Source: Montifringilla adamsi
Taxonomy: Eukaryota > Chordata > Aves > Passeriformes > Passeridae
DNA: 64,000 nt
Direction: 5' to 3'
NCBI GenBank assembly: GCA_017590115.1
Contig: JAGGNK010006448.1
Span: forward strand, 7,798,099-7,862,098
Notes under the pieces: generated by a model
The model's database searches: none
Told to the model about the DNA's origin: nothing
Seen by the model: the letters and a program-made list of their open reading frames with translations, nothing else
Position numbers and translations under genes: made by a program
Shown here: positions 1 through 12,515 of the stretch, in pieces
Layout of the letters: every line of letters starts with the position of its first letter
How positions within the stretch are numbered: the stretch's first letter is position 1

Positions 1-14
1 CAAAAAAAACCAAA

Positions 15-61
<47 letters not shown>

Positions 62-135
62 GAAAAAAAAACCAAACCCAACAACAACACACACACACAC
101 ACACACAAAACCCCAAACCAAAATAAACCTGAAAA
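1..135. repeat. A-rich low-complexity tract with (AC)n
   Basis: The window opens with an A-rich stretch holding an uninterrupted A run of about 40 (roughly 19-60), then A/C-rich sequence with an (AC)n microsatellite at about 87-107. The run could be the tail of a retroposed element lying before the window, but no element body is visible here. Confidence 0.85.
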
Positions 136-954
136 AACCCAAAACCCAAAAACTAGAAACATATTTAAAAAAATCAGATTTTTTTGAATTAAGAAAGAAT
201 TAAAAAAAGAGAAAGAAAAAAATAATACATCTCTGTAGTTACTCATTACCAATGAAGGTATCCTAACATGGCTCTGAACAATTCTGTGAAACCACAAAGA
301 CTCCCTACAAATGTGCTTTCTTAAAGTATGCTTCCTTAAAATTAAGGTGATTTGAAGATAAGAATTATGTTTAAGGAGTGTAGGAGCACTCATGGTGTTC
401 AAAAATGATCCAGAGCCAAAAATTACATAGTATGGACACAACTTCAATCTGCCTTAGAAAGTTTTATCCCTGTTGGGAGAAGACAAATGGTGCTTACAAA
501 CATAAGCTAGCTCATGCCACTTACCCTCAGAGTCTTAGATAGTTGTTACCCATCCTTTATGCAACATCTCAGACACTTTCAATGTTCTCCTCTCCAGAGA
601 GCTACACCATTGTCTTCTATCTACATCATTTGATAGCTGGAAGAAATGCTTGGCATTCACAGACAGCTGGAGTTTCTGGGTTCATGTGAATAGCATAGAC
701 AGGTGGTATGCAAGCTTTCCAAGTCTGAGAGAATCAACAATGCTATCTTTATCGTGTAGTATTTTGTATTGACTTCTGCTTCTACAGACAGAGAGTCCAT
801 GATTTGCAATTCAGAGATCAGAGGATGAAGGAAGCCCTGCTGGCAGTGATGCAGACAAAAATTACATATGTGTTGGGGATCTCATAACTTTTATGGAAAA
901 TTATCTCATATCTCTTTCTTTAGAGAAATTATTCCATTAAGTTTGGAAGGTCTG
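136..954. other. AT-rich DNA, nothing recognised
   Basis: No repeat family, coding frame or RNA gene is recognisable. Stop codons are frequent in all frames. Confidence 0.6.
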
Positions 955-1140
955 TTACTTAGATGTTTGGACTAGACATATCTTCCTGGTAAGCATGAAG
1001 ACAATAATTTGTCATGAAGTGAACAATTTTTCAGGCTCTTGTTAACATTACTTAGATGTTTGGACTAGACATATCTTCCTGGTAAGCATGAAGACAATAA
1101 TTTGTCATGAAGTGAACAGTTTTTTCAAGCTCTTGTTAAC
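955..1140. repeat. Tandem duplication of a 93-bp unit
   Basis: Two adjacent copies of a 93/94-bp unit are seen, copy 1 at about 955-1047 and copy 2 at 1048-1140. Both contain the landmark ttacttagatgtttggac near the start and end with gttaac. They differ by one inserted base in a T run and a few substitutions, so the duplication is fairly recent compared with the old repeats elsewhere in the window. A short partial third piece (gccatgaagctcttgtaaca, 1141-1160) resembles the unit's end. Confidence 0.92.
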
Positions 1141-4100
1141 GCCATGAAGCTCTTGTAACACTATGAAGCCTCATAGAAAGGGAGGAACAATTTAATATAA
1201 ATGATTCAGACATAATTGAATAAGGAATAAAACTTGTGGACATGTCATATCTGTTCCAGCGGTATTTTCAAGTTCATTATTATGTTTCAGAAATTGCATA
1301 CAAAATATTATCAACCTTAACTTCAGCAAGGTTCAACAAGAACTCTTAAATGCTCCTGAGGAATGCTACCTACATTTTCACTGAATGATCAGTAAGTGCT
1401 TTTATTTAGTATTTCAAAGTGATGCTAAAGATTTCACTCTGTGAGTGCTTCTATATTCTGCTCCAGGTGCAATGTACCATAATTCCCTGGCGTACACAGG
1501 GTACATTTAATCCACAGCACTTTTATCCTGCTTGATTTCAACAGCTTTACACTGATATTCCCCTGAAGCATTTATTTTGTTTGCTTGCTCGTGAGCCTTG
1601 CTGATATTGTACCAGGTGCATCTCATAAGGCCATTACACTTGAAAGATAATGATACAAAAATCGTGGGTACGCGAACTGTAGTTTTGCAGAGAGAAATAG
1701 AGGTTAACACTTCTCTGAAGTGATCTTTCCAGTCATCATCAAACAAAAACTGTTCTTCTTGACAGAAAGCTTTCTGATAGACACCTGTAGCCCTTCTGCC
1801 AATCTTCCCAAGATTTTTGGGCTAAATTTATTTTTGCCTGCATGTAATAATAGGAGCATCTGTCAAGAAGCACTACGACAGCTCAGTGGGCATAAAAAGA
1901 CAAAATAATTTCCAAAGCATTGTTGAATTCACTAACACTTCATTTTTATAGATGTGTGAAGAAAGAGACAATGAATATTTTGGAAGGGCAGGAATTTTCC
2001 TGAGACACTTATTGCTATAGAAAGCAATGTCATCTGTTTTAGTGCTTGCAAAGTGGGAGGGAGATGGTCATACCAAAGGGAAAAAAAACAAAGACATCCT
2101 TGCAATATCAAGAATGTCCCATTTGATGCATCTGGGCAGGTTTCTCAAAGCAGTGCACAAGAATTTTATGAGTGAACAGCCAGTTAAATATTATTTTCAA
2201 TAGTTTGTCATATCACTAGGAACTGGTTTACCTTTGTTAGTGCAAATGTCCTTGCTGATTCGATACTAAATGGAGGCATCATAACAACACTATGGTTGTA
2301 AAAAATTTCATGAAAGTGACAAAACTCTATAGATTTCAGAATGAAGGAGATTTTTTTTCTGGAAGCTTGCTTTTCCTTATTAATCTTAAAAACCAGAAGT
2401 CTCATCAGTATAGTAAGTTGCCTAAGTATTTTCAGAAAAACAGAGCTAAAATTGTATAATATTTTTGTAAATCTCTTTATATTTATTTGATTGCTAGTTC
2501 AACATTTACTTGCAATTTGTTCTACAGTATTCATTAGAACTAATTCCTGCTATGTGGGGAAAATATTCATTAAATTGCTTAGAAATTAAATGCAAATTAT
2601 TATGATAGTGTTTATTATATGAGGTGTTTATTAACTATTGTATGCTTATTTCATATATATGGTTATATTATGTCTGTAGATGAAGCAGATACCTGTAGTA
2701 ACTATTTTAAATGTATGACAAAATGACAATTTCTTGACTAAATACTGGACATTTCACCAGTCAACAGCTATTTTCTACCTAAAATTAATTCAAATAAAAG
2801 ATTTACATTACATACTTATTAATTTCTAGCTGCCATTTTGTAGTAGTCATGACTGTAAAAATTTAATCAAAAAAGTGTTTGATAATGAAAATTGAGATGT
2901 TTTAGACTCTGACAAATATCACATATATTTATCAATCGTGTTTAATTGCTTTATACACTTTTGGCTTTGAATAAAGTATCTCATATATGCAGTGTCTTCT
3001 ACTAATACATAATAAAGAAATGAGACCCCAAAGAGCCTGAAACACCACAAAACTTTCTGGTGAGAGTATAGGCATTTACTGGGAAGAAGAGAACAGTATA
3101 CAAAATTATACTGACAATTTTATTCTACATTTTAAAGCACCACACAAATAACAGGCTTTGAAATAAAAAATGAAATCCTTTAAACAGTAATGCAAAAATA
3201 CAGCATGTAGCCATACACAAAGAGAACCAAAAAAATGCAGTTCATCTCTGTCCAGTTGAGTGTATCCCCATTTTTCAGCCTCTTATTTGGAGAGAGCTAA
3301 TCATCACTCCTATTTCCTTTTTCAATTTATTCAAAAATGATAAATCTTTTAACTACCTCCACAATCATTCCATGTATCCTGTATTTAACTTCTGGGTGAT
3401 AAATTAACTATAGAAACATATTTAACTGGAATAACATCGGTTTTATAACATATGTAGAGTGAGGCACTTTCCTGCCAAGGACAGCTGTTTGGAAAGAGGC
3501 AATATCATCAATATCATCTGCAGCATCAAGGAAATATTAAGAATTCAGTCCATCTCACATTGCCTTTTTGTTAACACTTGTGTACTTAAAAACTTAAATG
3601 GTTTGTAACTGTCATCATGTACTGAAAAACTTCCCCTAAAAGGAGAGAAAACAAACCAGTTATGTTTGAGGCTGAGCTTTATAGGACGGTGTGTTACAGT
3701 CCAGTTTACTCAGTCACCTGCAACAATGTCTACCCTTAGCATAGACTTAACAGCCAATGATATCCTGCATCATTGAAATGCCATCTTGCCTCCAAGTTAA
3801 TAAAGGATGAACAAAACCTCTAGGTCTTAATATTTTAATTTTTTTCCACAAACAGCTGCTTAGAATTTTACATTCATAGCAGTGATCTGCTCATTTCATC
3901 ATAGTATGTGGAAACTGCTAAGGGAAACAAAGACGAAATATAAAAAACATAGTTAGATGAAGTTTATAAAGTGTGGAAGAGTCTATTAAATTTTTCATAT
4001 CTAATAGAAGTCCAGGATTACTTCAGTTGCCCTATGAATCCATATTGGACATCAATGGGTGGGTAAAGGACATGATTCTAGAACAGCTTTCTCAAGTGTG

Positions 4101-6761
4101 GATGCTATATGAGTAAGATTTTAATGCTATTTTAAATAAATCTGAATGTCCTGCTTAGCCTTCAGTTGTCACTCCTGCTGCTTAGTGCCTTGACTATTCT
4201 TTCTGCATTGTGCCATCTCTGCTAGACCTATGTTTATGTCTTGGATATTCTAAGGAATGCACATGGCAGTAGAATATTAAAAACATTCTTGCATATAAAT
4301 ATCTAAGTTTTCTCCACTTTAGTTGTGAACTCCTAAAATTTTGGGGGTAGACTATATACAGGAAAAAAAAAAAAGTCATATCCTAATGGCTTATAACAAT
4401 TTCTGGATGTAGTGAGCAAAGGAGGGATACTTAAATATCTTAACAGCTTAAGGTTTCTTCTGGAGCAACCCCTAAGAAGCTGATGGCCAAGGCAGACCTT
4501 GCTGGTTCATACTTCTGGGTCTGTGAAACAATCAAGCTGAGCAATCTGAAAAATTAAAAAAAAAAAAAAATTCATTTTCCAATTGTCCAAAAAGAACTCA
4601 AAGTTCAGTCTTTCCTAGCTCTAGAAGACATTCCTAGAAATTATGTTCCCCAGTAAAATCTGTAAGTATTTACGGGGGAAAGGGAGCGTGTATGTGATTT
4701 AAGAAAATGATTCATTAAACGGACAAACATGGAATGATAGAGATGGAACATTTCAGGCATATTTCTATCTATTAAGCTTGTAGAGAAGATATGGAAACTT
4801 TGCTGTACTGGTTATGGAATGTTTTAGTGTCACACGCAAATGCTTTAAAAAGCGTTGGGTGTCCCATATGAAAGTCTCTAATGTTTTCTATACAATAAAT
4901 TTTCTTGGTCTTCACTTAAATTGCAAACAGAAAATCACTCCCAAACCCCAAGAATTTTCGTATTAGTTGTAATGACTTAGTGTGGAATTTCGAACATCCC
5001 TGACTGGTTGGTTTTCACTGACATAAATATTCATGTAAAGATTGAGAGTAATTTGTTGTTTATTTTCTGCAATCATATTGAATTCTTTCTAAGTATTAAT
5101 ATGTGGTATACTTCTGCTGCTATAGTAATAACATAGAGCCTTTAGTACAGCATTAAGCTAATTTAACTTTTAGTGTCCCTAATGAAATGAAACACATAAG
5201 TGGCTATTCTCTTTTGGCAGTAACTGGAACTCTCCATAAGGGCAGGGGACACAGGCATCCCATTTTATTTCACATGCTGCAGTTTAAGGACGTCCTACAT
5301 GATTTCTGGCAGACAGAAACACTTAGATGAAAATAACAATACATCATGGCAGTGTTATACTAGAGTTTGGCTAACTAAACTCTTCAGGTATGAAAATAGC
5401 AGTCAGCATACAGGAAATAATTTTGTCACGTAATTTACAATGGAATGCAACATAGTTGCCTATATTTTCTTTCTGTTCTTTTTTTTGCCTTAAGTACCTC
5501 ACAGGGTTGTATGAAAATATTCACTATATTTGATATGACTGCAAGAGGCTAAAAATTATGAAGTGGAAGACATACAAACTTCCAGACTGACAAAGCTCAG
5601 GAGAATAACCACTGAAATATCAAAAAGCACCAGAAATCTAGCTTTAGGTAAAAGAATAAATATACAGTTCTTGAACAAACAAATTTCGTATTCCAACTAC
5701 AAAAGAAAAGATTTAATGTGAATACCTTAATCCATATAACTCCAGTATAAATTATAGTTAAAAACATACTCTTCAGTTAGAAGAACTGCTAATTGTGATA
5801 TGAAATTTCCTAGTATATGAAAGTAGGGATCAATGAGAAACCAGGTGTGATAATCAACAAAATATAGGTTGTTGTAAGTCAGCTGTGTTCAAAAACCTAA
5901 TTCCAATCATTTCTGCATTTTTCAAAGTTCAATTTAACAGTTTATTTAATAGTTCAATCATTAAGAAGCTAAAAGTTCAATTCATTTGCTCCAAAATATG
6001 CACCTGAGAAGTTCTAGGGCAGTCATTCTGTCCAGCCCCTGGCTGATGCTCTGTTAATTTCTGTATGAATCTTATATTAGTGTGAGGAGAGCTGTTTCAA
6101 CTTCCTTGTGGTTTCTCAGGTATGGGTAAAAAAGCCATGCAAAATTAATGGATTAAGAGCCATCAAATAAAAAAGTGACTCTATAGCTAAATGATTCTGG
6201 CATTCTCCTGAAAAACAGAATCTCCTTGATCTTGTTCTTTCCTTTTATAACTTCTTAATTTTTTTTAAATAGTGTAGCAAAAAACAAATAAGCCGTCTTT
6301 AGATCAGGCAGTACAATTCCCATTTCCATAGCCAAGTGAATTATACTGTCTCCAACTTCATGAATTTCACATTTCGTGCTGATTAGTAGCCTAATTTGGA
6401 CTAAAAGCATTCTAATCCTTATTAATTTACTTTCTTCCTATGTTAATTTTGCACTTAAATTAAGCAGTAAGTAAACAGCATTTTAGGAAATGGGTTTTTA
6501 AGACTATTTATGCACATAAGCTAGTAGCAAAAATGTAACAATCTAGAAAGAAGTTTCCTGTTTTTTTGGTCTGGTATCACATTCATGCTTGATGTTCATC
6601 TAGCCCTGCAACTCACATCTGCATGGCCACTTAACACTAAAAAAAATGGTAAATTAGACATTATCTTTCTAATTCAACCAACAGCAAGATGGCAAGAATG
6701 ACTGATGAAAGAAATAGTTGGGTTCAAATTTCTGCAGGAATAGAAGAATACAGATTTCAAA
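1141..6761. other. AT-rich DNA without recognisable genes
   Basis: About 5.6 kb of AT-rich sequence. Open frames are short (about 60-80 codons at most) and have no recognisable domain. The only simple repeats are short A runs, for example near 4363-4374 and 4556-4571. I see no known repeat family, though old diverged copies could be missed by eye. Confidence 0.6.
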
Positions 6762-7205
6762 TTGAGCTGGGTCTGTCTTGGATGGAGTTAACTTTCATTA
6801 TAACAACGTGCATGACCTTATGAATGTTTTATTATTATAATTAAACTAATATTATTAATATGGGGGATAGTGCTTTCGTTACACCAGTTTCTCACACTAC
6901 CCCTTTCCAGAAGGGTATTCCATGCCATATAACATTATTAGCACAAAATGGGGTGGAAAGTGTTTGTCTTCCAAGTTAGCTGTTGCTCAGTGGCTGGTTA
7001 AGTATCAGTCTGCTTGTGGAGACAGTGATTAATTACATTTGCGTAATTTCTTTCTTCCCTCCCCGCCACCCCTCCCCCTTTCTTTCACTTCTTGAATTGT
7101 CTTTATCTCAACTCATGAGTTTTCTCATTGTTACTCTTCTTATTGTCTCCTTTGTCACACTGTGGGCAGGGGAATGAGCAAGTGTCTGTATGGGTACCAC
7201 AACTC
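6762..7205 (+). mobile_element. Avian endogenous retrovirus LTR, solo and degraded
   Basis: This matches a common avian LTR type in gene order of landmarks: the 5' block gtctgtcttggatggagtta (6771-6790), the block agaagggtattccatgccat (6911-6930) followed by ataacattattagcacaaaa, and a 3' pyrimidine-rich block with tctttatctcaactcatgag (7100-7119) and gggcaggggaatgagc (7164-7179). These landmarks are from memory of avian LTRs, not from a search. The middle is AT-rich and shortened, and the expected final bases (a taaaccacgaca-like end) are missing or unrecognisable. No primer-binding site, gag, pol or env sequence follows, so it is a solo LTR or a truncated remnant. The small open frame at 6983-7177 lies inside it and is not a gene. 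Confidence 0.8.
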
Positions 7206-9044
7206 AAACTCCTTTTCTTGCTCCACTGAACAAGAGCTCCTGATAAGAGCCAAGAGAATGTACCTAGGAGATGATATTGGGGAAAGAGAGAAGAGAAACA
7301 AGGCCAGCAATAACCTTGTCATGGACTAGTCTTGTTGCTTCCACTGATGTTCTTGCTGAAGAATCCTATCACATTCGAGAGAAGAATTGGATTTTGGAAA
7401 TAACTCTCACAAGCAGCCTTTGTTTAGTGTCACAGCTTGTAAAATGCTGCTTCCAAAGTCCTGAAATGCTCCTAGAAATGTAAATCAGACTTGAAAATGT
7501 CCTAAACAGCAAACTTAATTACACTAATTTCTACCGCTTCTCTGTTTTACACATATATATATATACATATATATATATATATTTTTTTTTTTTTGTGCCT
7601 AATTTGCCATCGTTTTCTTATTCCTACTGAGGCTGCTAAAATGTAACAGCTGGTGACATTTGTGTCTGAGCCCATATCCTTGTATTTTTATCAGCTAGAG
7701 TAGTGTTGAGAGTAGCCTAGAGTAGCCTAATGATTCATTTCTCAGTCATATGTATCTAGTACACAAAGTCCAGGATCCAAAGATTAGCCTGAACCAGCTC
7801 ATATCTCCATCTGTAAACTGTTCATTGTCTATGAAGTAGAAAGCAAAGAAGTTCATGTTGCATTAAGACACTCTGTTCACTCAGCTTGTGATCTTATTTC
7901 TGTAGTCTTCATTATGTATTGTTGGACTAAAAGCACAGGAACTTGATATAAATTCCTTATATAAAATATGCAAAATCTCTGATTCTTACCTGTATTTTTT
8001 ATTCATTTCTCTGTTACTCTTAATCAAACTGGTCTTGAGGATCACCACATGACCATTTGTTTTTACTTTGTGTTTTCATTGTGTATAAATCAGTGCCTAA
8101 GGAATAAAATGTAATTCCTAACCTGAAATTAAATGCTTTCAGTATCGATTTAACAGAAAACTTTTTTATCAACTGCAAAATAATAGCAAAACAAGTTCAG
8201 TCAACTTATCTTTCATGTTATTTAGCTATAGTGAACTAATTTCTTTTTGTCTTGTATTCTTAACAGTCTGACACAGAGTAATAACAATAATTGACAATAG
8301 AATTAAAATTATGTTGTCTGAACTTTACATACACAGCAGATGACCATATGACACAGCTTCATTCCAACCACATATATAAGAATGTTTAACATTCTTCTTC
8401 CCAAACAAAATAAACATTTGGAGGCAAGATGAATAATTTCTGTAAGGAAACCGATTATAAGACAGAAAAAACCCCTCTGAAATTACTCGTGGATTTAATA
8501 AAAGGTATGCACTGATTTTCTGAAGGAGACAACATTTTTAAAAGGAAATCCTCTTAAAAGAGCCATCATGGTTAAGTTACTAATATTAAAGTTCTAGTTA
8601 CAGTGAGGGTCACTTCATTAACACAGCTATATTCTATATTCTTCTCATAACCAAAAATTCTCCCCTACATGTAACTAGGTCTGCAGAGCACTTTCAATCG
8701 ATCGATAAAGTGAGGTTGTGGAGGGCTGCCTAAGAAGTGAGGTGTGTGATTCACCTTTCTAATGTGTTTTTGGAGTGTTCTAAAAGCACCTCATGGTTAA
8801 CCTAATAAATGCACATCTGCAGTGGGATCAAATAACCTAACATGCATCTGGTGAAATTTCAGATAGTACAGGATATCAAAGTTATCTTCACAGAACTAGC
8901 TGAGAGCCTCAGAGATGCACTCAACATTCAGCACATAGAAGGTCACTCATGATGAGCTCAGATATTTTTAGTTTCACTTCATGCTTATGATTTTATAGCC
9001 AAGTCTCAGCCTTCATGTCTATTTTAAAGTGAGTTGATGTAATA
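7206..9044. other. AT-rich spacer between two LTR pieces
   Basis: I looked here for retroviral internal sequence because similar LTR pieces flank it in the same orientation. I see no primer-binding site after the first LTR and no protease, reverse transcriptase or integrase motif. A (TA)n microsatellite is inside and listed separately. Confidence 0.55.
7551..7594. repeat. (TA)n microsatellite followed by T run
   Basis: Alternating TA with a single interrupting C, then 13-14 T. It is followed by ordinary unique sequence. Confidence 0.95.
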
Positions 9045-9225
9045 AGGTACGGCTGAGATGGAGCCAATTTTCTTCATTGCAGCCTGTATGGCACTGCATT
9101 TTGGATGTGCTAATCAAGCAAAAACACAATAGTGTTTTTGTTATTGCTGAACAACATCTGCAGTTTTCCCACTCTGCCTCCTCTACTGAGTAGGTTGGGG
9201 ATGAACAAGAAAAAGACACAAAGTC
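9045..9225 (+). mobile_element. Partial avian LTR, 5' portion, same family as 6762-7205
   Basis: Landmarks of the 5' half of the same avian LTR type appear in order: gctgagatggagccaatttt (9052-9071), a cttcattgcagcctgtatgg-like block, ttttggatgtgctaa, a tgtttttgttattgctgaac block (9131-9152), then cactctgcctcctctactga and gagtaggttggggatgaaca (9187-9206). The 3' half (poly(A) and pyrimidine-rich region) is absent, so the copy is truncated. It keeps the middle section that is degraded in the upstream copy, so the two complement each other. The minus-strand open frame at 9019-9219 is a shadow of this element. Confidence 0.78.
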
Positions 9226-9814
9226 TTCACAAATAGATTAAAATAAATGTTCACCTCAAAACTGTGTTTTCCAAAATAAACTGCTAGGTTAGCACACTGG
9301 ATTTTCCAAATATTTGTTAGGGTACTATCATTTAAAAATAATTGTTTGCCACATCATTATTAATTTATTCCCTGAATCTCACGACTTATTCCTTACAAAG
9401 CCAAATAAACTGCTACTACCTGTTCCTTAAAGTAAAGAAAATATTAGACTCTAGAACAAAAAATGCCAACACAAATTATTGTCTTCCTGTAGGGAGAGAC
9501 AGCCAGGAACAAATTGCCATTGCTCAATCACAGCAGAAAGAATATGCAGAAATTTGGCTGGCTGTGTTTAAATGTTGCCTTATGAAATGCTATGAAATAG
9601 ATTTTCTCATTGAAAAGTAAACGCTTCAGCAACTGAGTTCAGCTTACTAAAATGTTGCATTTTGATTCCTTACTGAATGAAAGACAAAAGGTCACTGTGA
9701 CCTTTACAGGAATGCATTTCACACTTTCAAATCAACAACCTGTAATTCAGCCAGAAATTCTCTCATCAATTAAGACAAGCCGGCTTTCAGAGTCTATCAC
9801 TATTGTTAAAAACA

Positions 9815-9817
<3 letters not shown>

Positions 9818-9860
<43 letters not shown>
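9818..9860. repeat. Poly(A) tract, (A)43
   Basis: Forty-three uninterrupted A followed by caaacaaaac. There is no AATAAA signal in the 30 bases before it and no recognisable retroposon body, so origin as a retro-tail is unproven. It accounts for the lysine run of the frame at 9652-9888. Confidence 0.97.
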
Positions 9861-9861
<1 letters not shown>

Positions 9862-10471
9862 AAACAAAACCTTTGCAATAAATCTTGACAAAATTAAAAC
9901 CAGTATATAGTGAACTGTCTTGTTCATAAACTTGTAAAGCACATGTAAAAAGATTCAAATGTTATTAAAACAGAATAGACAAACAAAAAGATGAACTGTA
10001 ACTAAAAGAGGGGTGGTAGGAACTCAATACAAATGCAAAAAGCACTAAAATTTCAGCAAAAAATTTGGACATCATTCAAGAAAGACATGAAGGCTTCCCT
10101 TCTTATTCCAATGATGAATAGAAAATAATGAAAGAGTTTGAAGAAACTTGACAAAAAGGAAGAAGAAATAGTGGACAGTGTTATTTTTAACAACAAGGGA
10201 ATGAACAGAGAATATGTAAGCACGTGCACACAATGGTATGTTTCAGGAAAGGAAGTCTTGATAATCATACTGGTAAAATGGCTAAAACAGTAGTGATGTG
10301 TCTGGGCTCTTCTGTATCCTTTCTCCTACAGCTGAAAGACAAATATACAGTAGTCCATCTTGTTGCTGGACCTACTAGAAAAGAATACAGGTTCTCAAAG
10401 TGTATATGCACAGAAATGTGACTGTCTCCAAAACTATGATGCTGGATAGGATCAGGTGCTGTGAAAATAGG

Positions 10472-10496
10472 ACTTCTTCCAGTTATTGGAAGAAGT
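10472..10496. repeat. Perfect 10-bp inverted repeat (hairpin)
   Basis: Left arm acttcttcca (10472-10481), loop gttat, right arm tggaagaagt (10487-10496). All ten pairs match. No T run follows, so it does not look like a terminator, and no function is implied. Confidence 0.9.
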
Positions 10497-12429
10497 TACC
10501 AACATCTTCCTGAGCAGGTGGTCTTTAGCAGAGTCCTATCACAATGGATTCCCCATTAGTCTGTATTTATGTTGAACTGTAAACTTTTGCCTGGTTTATC
10601 ATTCCATATCTTGATAGAGTTTCATGCATTCTCACTGGTTTCTCAAATAAAGGGCTTATTTCTCTGATACCTTTCTACCTGTCCTTTGTAAAGATTTTAT
10701 GTCCATCCCTGTAATCCCAGTGAAGTCATAGCACTGCAACTATTCCCAGAAGTCTAGTTCCTAATTCCATGCTCCCTATGTGTTGTGCATGAGGACACAG
10801 GCATTTCAGAGAGGAATGCAGTGGTGATGAGTCCCAGAAAATGTGTGAGAGCCTCTGCCATCATGCTGCTCTCTCATCACTACCTTATTTATGTAGATAC
10901 ACTTAGCTGGATCCTTTCAGCCTTATTTTGTTCAACACAAAGTTACTCTTTTCCACATTACCCTGTGACCCTATGTTTGCCAATACTGTCCACCACTTCC
11001 TCACTACTGTATGGATTGTCATGTCCTTCATGTATCCTTCCTACTTGAAAGCTGTCCTCCCTATGTGAATGGGCCTGTTGGAAAAACTGCTTTGTTCCTT
11101 CTTGGCCAGGTGGATCCTGCCTCTTCCTAGCAGTCCTCAAAGGATCCCCAAGTATACAGTGTTGTATGATTACTGCAATATGAAATCTTCTTGTATATCT
11201 AATATTGAGATACAAATCAGTAAGTCTAACAAAATAGGTTTAGGATATCTTATTTACCTCTGAGATTTCACTAGAACTCAGAGTACAGGTTTGTTTATGG
11301 ATTTTATTAAAAAGGATTTGATAGCAAAAAACACCAGAGGAAACATCTGGCTGTTGTGTTTTACTATTACTGTATTGAGTTAATTGAAGATGCAATAGTA
11401 CTGAAATCAAAATTAGTTCATATTAAAGACTGAATCAACAGATAAATAAGTTCAAGCCATGAAATGATCAAATTAATGCTGAAAATAATCAAATAAAAGT
11501 CTGAGCTCAACACTAATATGAACTATTTTCCGCCTATATTTTAAAAAAATTAAAGGAAGGAACCAGTGTTTTTGCAGGCTTTTGTCTGATAGTAACCTGT
11601 CTCTTATTTTAGTCAATGCCATAGATATCTGAAACTGGTTATAGATGTACTCACAATGTAAATGCCAATTTTTTTCTTCAACACATACCATGAAAATTTG
11701 TTGTATAAAATAACTACTAAAAAGGAAATTATGAGGAAATAAGCAAACAGAGTGCTAATAAAGAATAATTATTGGGAAAAATGTCTCTAACCAGAACAGC
11801 GTATCATAAAAGAATTTTTGAGATTATTATATGAAAAACTGAAATACCGTTTTTCAGAAATTTCTCTGAAGAAAGAGTCAAAGCACAGGCAACATTTTTA
11901 ATTATAAGATTTAAATATGTTGGCATAAAATCCTGAGTTCACTATAAGTCAGTGATGAATGTGTACAAGACTTTTAGCTTGATTTATCAGAAAATATGTA
12001 GCAAGTGCTTAATAATGCTATATATTCCCAATCTAATCTGATAGGCAACAATTTAAATTGCTAAGCACCTGGAGATAAAATCGGATTCATAAGTGTAAAC
12101 AGAAGAACATGGATATTTCATTGAGCCTTGTATCTCAGTTTCATATGTTTGGCTCTATCAGTAATATCATGTCTGAAAAATCAGTCGAATATTTGAATTC
12201 ATGCGTAAACACGGAATCATCATTGGTAGCAATGGCAGAAAAACTGATAGTAAAAAAATGCAGGGCTGCTCCAAATCCAATTAATTAAAGGGAAATTAAG
12301 GAGCACTAACCTAGAATAACAAAGCCTGCTTCATCCATATGATTTCTACTTTAGTCTATAAGTGTAAAATCTATTTCAGAGTATTTGGCCTACATGCCTA
12401 AACTGATTTTAGGGATAAGCGTTTCCTAT

Positions 12430-12515
12430 TTAAAAAAACAAAAAACAAAAAAAAAACAACAACAAAAAAAAAAACCAACAAAAAAAAACCAACAAAACAA
12501 CTAACCAAACAAAAA
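12430..12515. repeat. A-rich/C-interrupted low-complexity tract
   Basis: A runs separated by single C or CC, of the form (A)nC and aaccaac. No element body is recognisable next to it. Confidence 0.9.

Noticed and set aside
6987..7010. tRNA-like A box (gctcagtggctggttaagta)
   Set aside because: It is part of the LTR's normal sequence, and no B box follows at the right distance.
6762..9225. A complete provirus bounded by two LTRs
   Set aside because: No primer-binding site or viral domain is seen between the two pieces and both are incomplete; kept only as a question.
10472..10496. Rho-independent terminator
   Set aside because: The hairpin lacks a following T run, and the window is vertebrate DNA.
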